Part shown: positions 12,916 through 23,185 of the stretch, piece after piece
How positions within the stretch are numbered: position 1 is the stretch's first letter
Layout of the letters: each line of letters begins with the position of its first letter
NCBI GenBank assembly: GCA_029449235.1
Contig: JANATG010000010.1
Coordinates: 806,001-870,000 of the forward strand
DNA: 64,000 bases
Direction: 5' to 3'
DNA from: Linnemannia schmuckeri
Lineage: Eukaryota; Mortierellomycota; Mortierellomycetes; Mortierellales; Mortierellaceae
Notes under the pieces: generated by a model
Told to the model about the DNA's origin: nothing
Database searches by the model: none
Seen by the model: only the letters and a program-made list of their open reading frames with translations
Translations under genes and position numbers: made by a program

Positions 12916-13899
12916 TTACTTGGCGGCATCCAGAGGAACATCGATTTCGATCCCGATAGCTTTAGTGATCTCTGTGTCGAGCAAGTACTTCAACGAATGA
13001 TGATCGCGTCCATAGAACCAGACCTGGTGCTCGGCGTCGAAATCGTATCGTTTTGGTCCACTGGTGGGCGACGAGAGCCAGAGCTGCTTGTTGGGTGGTT
13101 GCTTGTTGACGACATAGGTTCCTTTGTCGCCCAGTTTGAGTGTCATCACTCCGCTCTATGAAAAAAAATTTAAGTCAACGGGGATTGGAGGGGAATTTTT
13201 CGTGAGAAATAAAAATTGGGCGGGAGAAATGTGAATTCCGTTGATATTCTATTGCTCGTTTATGTGCTTTCCCGAAGCAATGTTGCAAAATCCACACATA
13301 GACATACTCATATAGGCAGAAAGGATCCTTTCGCTGTTCGAGGAACACACACCTTTTTGCATGAACTCACCTGATATTCGACATCGTATCCAGGGATCTC
13401 ATGCTCGTCGCCCAGATCTTCAAAGTATTCGACCATTCTGTCCATGCTGGCGTCTGACACTGTGTGGTAATCGTCCTCGGACAAATCGCTACCTCATTTG
13501 TTGTTGTTTTTGAAATAAGAATGCATCAAAATCAGTTAGCAACGGAACAAATTGGAACAATATCCATTGTTGCTGACTGCGAAGCAGATCAAAATGTTTC
13601 CTAGCTGCGTCGGAAGGTATATCATACCTAATAGTGTAGGAAGGCTCCGGTGATGAAGGTGTCATTGTGGTATAGGTGCGCAAGGAGGAGGAGGAGGAGG
13701 AAGTGAAAAAGAGAGCTGAGGATCGGGAGATCATAGTCTGAGGAAGGCGAGCAAGACGTCCCGAAGAAGCTGCAGCCGCCGTGAAAGTTGAAGCAGAAGT
13801 GTATGTACGTGCCGATGGAGTGAATTGGCTCTGACGGACGAGTCTTGTCCTTGCCAGGAATGTCCTTATAATGCGTGTTCCCTGAGCTGCTGCAGACAT
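12916..13899 (-). CDS. YFH1: Frataxin, mitochondrial
   Basis: Minus-strand exons 13899-13628, 13488-13371 and 13155-12916 give 630 nt, 209 residues. The N-terminus is Ser/Ala/Arg/Thr-rich with few acids, a mitochondrial presequence (about 1-75). The mature domain begins with an acidic helix (DLSEDDYHTVSDASMD ... YFEDLGDEHE), the iron-binding acidic ridge of frataxins, followed by beta-strands SGVMTLKLGDKGTYVVNKQ and the signature NKQLWLSSPTSGPKRYDF. Frataxin stimulates Fe-S cluster assembly on the Isu/Nfs1 scaffold in the matrix. Start ATG 13899 is the only ATG near the presequence. The gene is divergent from bL9m with 260 bases between start codons. Confidence 0.95.
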
Positions 13900-14159
13900 T
13901 GTAGTGGTGTTGATGACGAAGTTGATGGACCGAGTTGGGTTTGAAAGAAGAAAGGAAAGATGAAAAAAGAAAGTGGAGTTTCTTCAAGTGGGTGCGATGC
14001 GCGCTTGGTGAAACGGTTCAAGAAAGGTAATAAGCAGTCACTTGCTTGTAGGTTTTGTTTACCGTCCCAAAGTTGGACAACGGGAATGCCTTCGCCGACC
14101 TTGTCACCTCTCTCACCTCTACTCTCTCCCTTCACGACCATCGATCGCCCATATACACA
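13900..14159. promoter_or_regulatory. Putative bidirectional promoter, frataxin / bL9m
   Basis: Only 260 bases separate the two divergent start codons, so both promoters and 5' UTRs must lie here or overlap. The stretch is A/G-rich near the frataxin end and C/T-rich near the bL9m end, so each gene has a pyrimidine-rich leader on its own strand. No specific factor site is claimed. Confidence 0.55.
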
Positions 14160-15981
14160 ATGTTCTCCGTCAGCAGGTCATCCCTCTCAACCGTCAGCAG
14201 ATCCGCCACACATGTCGTCAAGGTACAACAGCAACCGGCCAGTCATGGGAACAACCCTGCACTTTGAACTCAAGCCAGGAACCTGATCAGTCTACCTTTC
14301 CAGCGGGCAAAACAAGTGAATATGGAATTGGACTACCATGAGCAACTGAGAGGAGGACCCGGAACCCTGAACATGGGCGAGCATGGCAGTAAACAGGGCG
14401 GATAAGTCATCTAGTATCAGCACTAACGGTACCTCTCTTCCCTTGTGATCGTATCTAAAATAGCGCTGGAAGTCTCAAAAGTCGATTGAGGTGACCCTCA
14501 GGGCAAATGTTCAGGGACTCGGAAAGCCAGGTACGCGCGGAGGAACACACACACACTAAGGAATTCAGGACAGTCGACATAACAGATGACAGCGTAGGGT
14601 GTGGACAATATGCTACAGGACATGCTGTTGTGTAACGGGAAGCCGGGAGGAGTCTGTACGCTTAGGAAAGAGTCCTCATCTAACGCCTATCTCTTTTCTC
14701 AATTGAAATCGCGGCGGACGATACTATTCGTTGTTATTTTCACACATGGGGACTGCTGTTATCTAGGTGATGTTGTCAACGTTGCCGGTAGGTCATTATT
14801 TTGTGTCCTTCCTTCAGTTTTGTTTACGCGCTTGAGATTCTCGTGGTTTATATTGTATTGCACATGGGATTCATTAGCACCCCTCACAGCTGACTATGAT
14901 TATTTGGCTGTTCTGCCGCATGTGTATATGTGTACCAAAAACAACAACAAAAAATGTATACAAGATCATACGATGTTTACATACCGTATCTCTATTTCTC
15001 TCGCGGACATTTATTAGTTGGAAGAATGAGGAACCAGCTTTACCCCATGAGACTCGCCAACTATATCGACAAGAATGCTCAACATTTCAAGGAGGCCACC
15101 ATTGCCGGACAGAACGCCCTTCAGCAGATTCAGGAGATCAACAAGGTAGGACAGACAACGTACTCATGCAGAAGTAAGAGGGGTGAAAGACGTTCAACAA
15201 GTACAACAACATCAGGGTACAACAAACGATAATAGAGAAGGGTGCTAGCATTTTTGTCATTGTCAATTGACCAATTTGGCTATTGGGCTTAAGCTTGAGC
15301 TTGGGCTTGGACTTGTCCGACATTTCATTTCTGTTTAAAGTGAAAGGCAAATGATACGTGCCCCCTGGACTCCCTTGGACCTGTTGTCTTTCATGAAAGG
15401 GGAATTTGTCCATCTTTACCTCGTCGCGGTTCTCTGCAAAAGCCAAAAACTAGATCTTCATATGTCCGCGACAGAGGCACAGGCGTAACCATTTATCCTA
15501 ATTGGAAATTACCTCTACCCCCCATCGCACCAACACCCCCCAGCTGCTCTCTTTTATTTTTCTTTCAAGATACGGGATCCTCCTTCACCTCTCACCCTCC
15601 ACGTCTGTCTCCCAAGCGACCCAATTCTCACCCACCTCCCTCCCTCCTTCCCTTTTCGTTTATTCCAAATAGGCACATCAACAAGCAGTCAAGAAGGAGC
15701 AGCGCATCGTCCACCTTCAAGATCTCCGCAACCGCCTCCAGGCATTGCCACCTCTGGTCTTCTCGCGTGCCGTCAACGAAGTCTTGCCCGGGTCAAAAAC
15801 GATTTTCGGATCTGTTCAGGCTGAGGATGTGATCAAGGAGCTCAAGGAGAAGCACGGAATTGTGGTCGACAAGGTTGCTGTCCAGGGTACTAAAATTAAG
15901 GCCGTTGGTGACTCTTGGGCACGCGTGGATCTTGCGGATTTGGGAACTGTCGAGCTCAAGGTTGTTGTTGAGAGGCGTTAA
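14160..15981 (+). CDS. MRPL50: Mitochondrial large-subunit ribosomal protein bL9m
   Basis: Five exons: 14160-14222, 14464-14530, 14767-14787, 15018-15145, 15673-15981 (588 nt, 195 residues). The first 21 residues (MFSVSRSSLSTVSRSATHVV) look like a mitochondrial presequence. Then comes the bL9 N-terminal domain, VEVTLRANVQGLGKPGDVVNV split over three exons, followed by GRMRNQLYP matching the bacterial VNVxxGYARNxLxP signature. A long basic helix (about 75-125) and a C-terminal domain (KTIFGSVQAEDVIKELKEKH ... VELKVVVERR) complete the bL9 fold. Exon 3 is only 21 nt, yet it is needed to encode the signature. The yeast orthologue is Mrpl50. Exon 1 rests on the presequence and phase only, so it is less certain than the rest. 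Confidence 0.85.
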
Positions 15982-17522
15982 TTGGCAGGGGATGATCTTG
16001 TTGGTTGGAGGAGCTGGACCGGAGAGTTTTATTATCTTTATGTGGATACAAGTACATACAAGGCCGGATCGTCATTGTAGAGAGGAGTAGTTAAGGACAA
16101 ACAAAACTAGGAGCATCATAGATAGACATTTAACAAGGACAACATATTTTCTGGCATAAAAGTGCATTTTTTTAAATTAGGTTATTACGCGATGACTAAA
16201 ACGAATTATATCCATGGTACAACGACAATTATAATGTACAGAAAGTTGATGAATGGACGACTTCTACAGAAAAAAAAAAAAAAAAAAAAAAAAAAAGCGC
16301 GTGGTAATTTTGAACGGCATCAATTTATGTACCCCTGCTTTCCTACAGGTAGATATTGTTTACATCGTCATAGCAGTAAGGGATGTCAACAAAACACAAA
16401 CTCGAATTAAGATGGAGAGAGAGGAGGCGAGGAAGGAGGAGGAAAGAGTGTCCAACAGCATCGGATGATGCCTTGTTGGTCCCATCGAGCGTCAATAGCG
16501 GGGTCCCCTTTTGTTTATGGGTGTTGAACATGACTAAGGAGCAATGCACAACAATACTTCTCCTCCACAAGACATATACAATTATGCTCTTGAGTGACCT
16601 CTCCCTCGAGGGAAGAGGAAGGTTTTTTTCTGTTTACATGCGGCATTATTGCGATTATGGTAATGGGCCATTTGCTGTCTTTCCTATCTGCTCTCAAAAA
16701 GCTCTCTCTCTCTCTGCCCCTTTCACTCACTAAACAAACATGTCTTGTCGCCTCTCTCTTACCCTTCCTCATCCCCGGCAGCAGACGACCAACCCAGTGC
16801 AGTTACAGTAGAACGTCAGTCAGGCAGCCCCTTTTCGAATGACAACGAAAAGTACGAGGAGGGTCGGGGGATGTAGCCATTCGATCTTTGGATCAGGGGG
16901 ACATTCTTTTTTTTTTTTTTTTTTTTTTAATTGCATAATACCCTAGTGATTATCCTTTGTCATTGGCATTGGGCATTGCGTATGGACACTGGTATTGGCT
17001 CTAAACTGGTGTATGTGCGTGTACAACAGGGGGCGACTGTTGCCCCTGAGGTACGCCCATCGTATCGTGCAGACGACCAATGCATTGTGTTCCCTCCCTT
17101 TTCTCGTTTTTCTTTTAAAGATGCGCCCCTCCCTCTTTTTTTTCTTGGGTAGACCTACGTTCGATCGATTGTTGTGCTAATCCATCCCACGCCCAAGTCC
17201 TTTTCCTCCTAACGACTCTTTCCCTTCCCTTCCTTTTTTCGCACCATCGTTGCTCCCTTTCTCTCCCTTTCCTCACTCCCCTTCCGCCTCAACAATCATC
17301 ACCCACCTTCTTCCTACCTCACCTTCTCGCGTCCTCTTTTCCTTTTCTCTTTTCCTTTTCTCTTTTTTTTTTTCTTTGTACAGCACGTTTTCTCGTACTT
17401 CCTTACTTTCCTCTTTGAGCCTCCTTACCCCTAACTCCGTTCCCCCTCTCACTCACCTTTTCTCTCTCACTCGTTTGCGCAGAAAGTCAACCAAAAAAAA
17501 AAAAAAAAAAAAAAAAAAAAGA
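15982..17522. other. Long intergenic region before the Sng1-like gene
   Basis: About 1.5 kb. It contains a run of 27 A (16270-16296), a run of 22 T (16907-16928), scattered T/C-rich tracts, and from about 17180 a nearly continuous pyrimidine-rich leader ending in a run of 28 A directly before the next start codon. Open frames here are short and low-complexity. No gene supported. Confidence 0.6.
17493..17520 (+). repeat. A28 tract immediately upstream of a start codon
   Basis: Twenty-eight consecutive A (17493-17520), two bases before the ATG at 17523, inside the expected 5' UTR of the Sng1-like gene. It is preceded by a long pyrimidine-rich stretch. Confidence 0.9.
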
Positions 17523-20500
17523 ATGTCACGCTCGCGTCCAACAAACCCATTCATTCGCGATGAATCAACTTCAGGCAGCAGCAGTGGTCCTCATCCCAAC
17601 AAGGACCGCAATAGCTTTATTATCGTCAACAGCGATATCATGATCCTCCCCGGAGACCAACTCGATTACCAGACAAGCAGCGACGACGATACCCTCTCGA
17701 CTGATAGCAACAATAGCGGTCATAGAAGTCCTACTTCTCTGCATTTGCCCCCTCCTGTCTCTGTCCATACTCGCACTCAGCGGTCTCCCCATCATCACCA
17801 GCAATCCCAGCAGCAACAGGCTCGTACACGACCGGCCCCATCCCAGCCATCGTCGTCGTCTACGACTACTAATCACACAAGGCAGACCCCAGTGGCGCCT
17901 CCGCGCAAGGCGTCGTTTGAGTGGATCCCGACCCCGCTGCCGACTCCACAGTCCCGACGGGCTTTGGCTCATGACAATTCCAACCCACAACAACGTTCAG
18001 GCCAGCACCAACTCCGCACCGAGAAACAAACAGCCGTTGCTTCTTCTTCCTCTTATCCCACTTCTCTACCTACTTCCTCTTCTTCCACCTTTCCAACTGC
18101 AAATTCCTTTCTTCAGCGTACACCTTCCTTCTCCACAACCCAACCTCCTCGCCCAACCGTTTCTCCTTACATGTCTGATCTCCCCCTCTACAGCCCCAGA
18201 ACCACTGGCCCTCCTAAACAACAACAGCAACAACAATCTACATCCAACAATACCCATGATGACAACCCTCACTCCCTTGCTGCTCACTCGGGGGATGTCG
18301 AGATGCAAGAACGCAGTCGAAGGCAACAGCAACAACGGCCCACAGTAGCAAGATCATCTTCTCTCAACAACAACAACAATAATAACAACAAGGACACTTA
18401 TACCCTTCCAACCCCTTCGCCTTCAAGAACGGTTGACAACCCCAACTCAGACCCTTCTCTCAACCGAGGCGACAGCACACTTGACAGGTCCTTATCAACA
18501 AACCGTAGCGGCTCGAGCGGCGTCGATGGAGGAGGAAGGAGAGACAGAGATACAGGTGGTCGCACAACAGCATCAACAACAGCAGCGCACCATGCCACTC
18601 AAACAAACAGGAGTGATAGCAGGAGCGCCAACCATAATGCCCTAAACTATAATTCTTCGGCCTCACGTTCTTCCACCACAGGAGTTGCAAACCACATCGA
18701 CCCCTCGACAGGACAGAGACAGGAACTACGAGGAGATAGTACTGGTGGAGGAATCTTGTCCTTTTTTGGTGGACTGTTTGGAGGAGGAAGTGGAGGATCT
18801 ACCAAGAGTAAACAGCCTGCATCCAACGCCACCACCACTCGAACCAGGAAGAGGAAGGATACTGTAGGTGGACTGCCGGCGAGTGCTTCGGGAAGCAAGA
18901 ACGACCTGATCGACCGTTCCCAGCTACAACACCATCCTTCTGGCGAGAAGCTCAGCGGCTCGGCCTTTGTCCAGCAGGATCCCTCGTCTCGGAAAAAGGG
19001 CTTGCCAGGAAAAGATGGTCGGGAGCCAGAGACGGACATGTTCAACTTTGTCGACACTATGCTGGACATGCCTGTGAATCCGACCTGGAGCCAGGTCATT
19101 GTCAAACTGCTCAAGGTCCTGGTAGTGATGTGCGTCTGCTACTTTGGCCTCATGGCGCTCTACTTTGGTGCAGAGGTAAGTAAGCATACTTGGCCCCTCT
19201 TTTTAACTTTACTCGAGCATTCCTTTGTCCACTTTAGACCGATCGGTTCTGCCCAGCAGCAACTAATCCATGTGCTCCTTTCTTCTTTCTGCTCTCAACT
19301 TTTTTTTTTTTTTTTTTTTTTTCCTTTCCATTTTCGCTTGGTATATGGGGCTATTTGAACTTATAGTTTCAGGCAATCAACCATACGCAGAACTTTGAAA
19401 TTTTGGTCGTGGACCTGGACAACTCGATGATCGGATCCAACTACCTTAACTTCACCAGCCACCTCAATGGCATTCAGGGACAACCTCGCTGGGTCAACCA
19501 CAACAGCACAGTCTATCCCAACATGTCGACCATTCAAGCCGATATCCTCAACGGTCGATACTGGGGCGCTGTCGTCGTCCAGGCCAACGCCTCGTCCAAC
19601 CTCCTCTGGTCCGCCGCCAACATCAACGCCAACTATGACCCCACCAAGGCGTTTGCATTTGTCTACGAAGGAGGTCGCGACCCGCTGGTGGTCAAGCCCC
19701 AAGTTGTTGCGACCATGTACACAACCTTTTTGTTGTTCTCCAAGACTTTTAACCCTCTCTGGGTCAAGCTGGCCATTGCCTCATTTGAGAACCAGAACAA
19801 ATCTATGAGCGCCATTATGGATGCCCCGCAGGTCATCGGGACCCCCATTGCCTTTGAGGAATTTGATCTCCACCCCATCACGGCGTCCATCATCACGTCA
19901 GCCACCTCGGTCGCCTATATCTGGATCTTTTTGGTTGCAGGAGGAAGCACTTACTTGGTCGCCAACATGGTCCAGCCCATGACAACAAAGTCGTCGACTG
20001 CAAAGACCATGTTTGTGATGCTGTTCCCTCTGTTGATGTTCCTGGTCGCCCTCTCCTTATGCTACAGTCTTTTGCTCTTGACGTTCGGCGTTCCCTTTGC
20101 CGGCGGTGTGCCTCAATTCTTCTCCCTCTTTGGCGGCATGCTCCTCCTACAATGTGCCGTTGCCTCTATGGTCCTCTTCCTGATCTACTTGATCCCCGTC
20201 GTATTCATCCCTGGATTCACGATCACCTTTGTGATTTTTAACGTCATTGCGGTCTTCAACCCGGTTGAGCTGATGCCTGTCTTTTACAAGTGGGTCTATG
20301 CAATGCCATTCCTGAACGCTGTCCAGATTGCGCGCTATGTCCTCATGGGGTCTTACAATCGGTTGCGGTACAACGTCCCTATCCTGTCCGCCTGGATCCT
20401 AATCCCGGTCATCTTAATGCCGTTTGCGATCAGTCGTCAGAAACGGGTTGCTCGTGAACTGGAGCGGGAGGAAGTAGAGGAGGGCATCAGGCGGTCGACT

Positions 20501-20857
20501 GGAAATCAACACAAGGATCGCAAGGCTGTTCACGCCCAGCCAACAGGAACAGGAGCAGGAACAACTGATGATGATGATGAGGTGGTGGTTCTGGAGTCCA
20601 AGAAAAAGAGACAGTACTCGAACAACAACAACACCCAGCAGCAGCCGAGGTCCTCCTCTCGCCACCGTCACCAAAGCCAGCGAGGGGAAGACGCTGATAA
20701 CAACGGCTTCCAAGGTCATGACGAGGAGACCATCTCATACCATGAGACGACAGTCCCTTCACAACACGGATCCCACTGCCAGGCCACGACTCATCGTCCT
20801 ATCGCTCCTTCAGAGTCCCGCGTATTTAACAAATGGGACCACTGTAAGGTCAAGTAA
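17523..20857 (+). CDS. Sng1/DUF3533-family membrane protein
   Basis: Exons 17523-19175 and 19367-20857; 1,047 residues. Residues 1-515 are disordered: Ser/Thr/Pro/Gln/Asn-rich with poly-Q and poly-N runs and a Gly-rich patch. A first membrane helix lies at about 520-550, then an extramembrane domain with several N-x-S/T sites (about 555-715; ILVVDLDNSMIG, YWGAVVVQANAS), then five more hydrophobic helices at about 721-749, 766-789, 802-828, 828-850 and 887-905, and a charged C-tail with an Asp run. One helix, a large loop and a C-terminal helix bundle is the layout of the fungal DUF3533/Sng1 family (yeast Sng1: nitrosoguanidine resistance, plasma-membrane lipid asymmetry). The unusually long N-terminus probably is cytosolic. 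Intron 19176-19366 carries a T23 run; its acceptor could shift six bases without changing frame. Confidence 0.85.
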
Positions 20858-21027
20858 TTAATGTATACCATTACCTCTTATTCGAGATACCTTAATCACA
20901 CACTTACACAATGCACATTACTTCACTTTTTTATCTTCATGTCAAATAAATGAAATGTACACTTCTTTACAAACATATTCTCATTTTTTGAATGGGACGA
21001 GGTTAAATACAAAACAAGCAAACTACT
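20858..21027. terminator. Convergent 3' region with poly(A) signal
   Basis: About 170 bases between the 3' ends of the Sng1-like gene and porphobilinogen synthase. AATAAA at 20945-20950 suits 3'-end formation of the plus-strand gene. The short gap means the two 3' UTRs probably overlap. Confidence 0.45.
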
Positions 21028-22639
21028 CTAGTTGTTGTTCTCCTCCTTGAGCCACTCCAAGATCTGAGGAGTATAATAGGTCAAGATGAAGTTAGCACCG
21101 GCGCGGACAAAACCATCCATGCTCTCCATGACACCGGTCTTGAGGTCAAAGACACCAGCCTTGGAGGCGTGCCAGATCATGGCATACTCGCCCGAGACCT
21201 GGTACACCGACAGAGGGTAGTCGGGAGCAATCTCACGGGCGTCCCGAAGAATGTCCAAGTAAGGAGTTCCTGGTTTGACCATCAACACATCTGCTCCTTC
21301 GTTCAAATCGCGTACCAAGGCACGGCGTGCAAGGCCGCGAGCCTGGGGTGGGAGTTGGTAGCACTTGCGGTCTCCGCTTCCAGGGGTCGAGTGGCACGCG
21401 TCACTAATTTCAATACACACGTAAGTTAGATTAGATACTATTGTTTGAAATGTAAACATTAACGAAAAGACACACAAAAGCATGCAACAAATTGGAACCC
21501 ATGCTTACCGGAAGGGTCCATAGAAGCCAGAGGCAAACTTGGCAGAGTAAGCCATCAAACTAGTCTTGTGAGCAATACCCTCCTCAACAAGGGCATCCTT
21601 GATCGCTTTGATACGACCGTCCATCATGTCACTGGGCGCGATCATCTGGCATCCAGCACGAGCATACGCCATCGAGATATCAACCAAACGCTGAACCGAG
21701 GCACGGTTGTTGATCGTACCATCCTCACGGAGGACACCGCAGTGGCCGTGAGAGGTATAAGGGCAGAGACAGACATCGCAGGCCAAGAGAAGGTTGGGGA
21801 ACGCTTTGCTGAGGACTTTGAGGGCGCGGATCGCGGGAGTATTGGGATCATCTGCTGCAGACCCGACAGCATCCTAAATTATGACGAAGGGCATTGTGAA
21901 TCGAAGATAGAAAACTGTCAAAGAGTGTCCGCGCCCGGATTGTTTTCGTTGTAATTCGATCTCCACTTCCATGCTGAATTCGGGTGTTCCTGATTCGGAT
22001 ATTTGATCCACTTGGACTAAAGTATAAAAAAAGGCGTTGTCCTTGCTCCGCCTTTTTCTCGGATTTCTGGAATGCATGCTTATTTTCTTTCCAGGATGAC
22101 GCACCTTCTCGATGTTGGCGGGGACACCAAAGATGATGACGGACTTGAGTCCATTGGCGACCATGGGGGTCAAGAACTTGACCAGCAAGTTGATTCCCCA
22201 GCTAAAAAAAGAAAAAAAATTCTTGATTTAGTTAAAAGACTACATACATGACTGCGCTGTTTTCCGAGGATACGATTTCGCATGTGCCCAACTACACAAC
22301 GATCCGTTTTCCCACACTATTTGTTACACTCCTATATGCTGTCGCTATCTGTCGTCGATTGCTGGTTCCACTTTAATAAAACGTCCAAGGTCTGGAAAGC
22401 GCATGTGTTCGAATGAATAAGAACAATAAAAACGAGAAACAAGAACAAGAAGCGTACCGAGATTGACCAGGGAGGGTGTCGATCTTCTCCTCGACATCGT
22501 CGTTGTCGGTGACAAAGATGGGGTACATAAGCATGTCCTTGTTGATGGGGGTGCCAGCCTGCCATGTCCTGTGAAGGGGGTGGTGGATTCCTGCGTGAAG
22601 GAGCGATGTGTTCTTGTTGGGCGAGAGCATCGAAGCCAT
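21028..22639 (-). CDS. HEM2: Delta-aminolevulinic acid dehydratase (porphobilinogen synthase)
   Basis: Minus-strand exons 22639-22458, 22201-22105, 21873-21509 and 21403-21028; 1,020 nt, 339 residues, normal family length. The enzyme condenses two 5-aminolevulinate molecules to porphobilinogen in the cytosol, the second step of haem synthesis. All active-site features are present: Zn-binding cysteines C128, C130 and C138 in CDVCLCPYTSHGHCG, K205 in LMAYSAKFAS, and the Schiff-base K258 in VLMVKPGTPYLD. The Cys-rich loop marks the zinc-dependent class of fungi and animals rather than the Mg-type of plants. Start ATG 22639 gives MASMLSPNKN; a second in-frame ATG follows three codons later. Confidence 0.96.
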
Positions 22640-23185
22640 GGCTATAAGTCTTGTCTGAAGTGGTTGGTAGTGATGGAAAAAAGGAAAAGAGAGAGAGGAG
22701 GAACTTCGCTCGCTGACCAGCGACCTTCCTTTTGAGGTCGTCGGTTGTGAATCTTTCGACAGAGCAGTCACTCAGACCTCTAGTTTGGTACGCCACCAAC
22801 CTTTGTTTTAAAAGCGACATACTGACTATGGATTAAAGGCTTGCTATGCTGTGATAAACACATAAGGAGCGATGCCATCTGCTACCATCTGCTGCTTCCT
22901 AGCACCATGTTGTATATCATCCTCTTTCATCATCCATCATTCATTCATGACGCAGTGGCCTCAACATCCATCCTCGCAACTACAAGTAGCAACAGTAAGC
23001 ATTTTTTTCACTTCTTTCTCTCTCTTACACACACACACATACACACACTTGTATACTTCCGCTTCTCTTCTTTCCCTTCTCATCCCTCTTTCATACCTTC
23101 ACATCTCATCCCTAGTACCTTGTCTCAGCCATATAACACTCGCGTAAAAAAACACTCGCGTAAAAAAATACCACGTACCTACAGG
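22640..23185. other. Divergent promoter region, HEM2 / LRR-like gene
   Basis: About 545 bases between divergent start codons. It includes a CA-rich microsatellite-like patch (about 23020-23050), pyrimidine-rich leader sequence and a small duplicated motif (CACTCGCGTAAAAAAA, twice between 23140 and 23170) just before the downstream ATG. No coding region supported. Confidence 0.55.
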
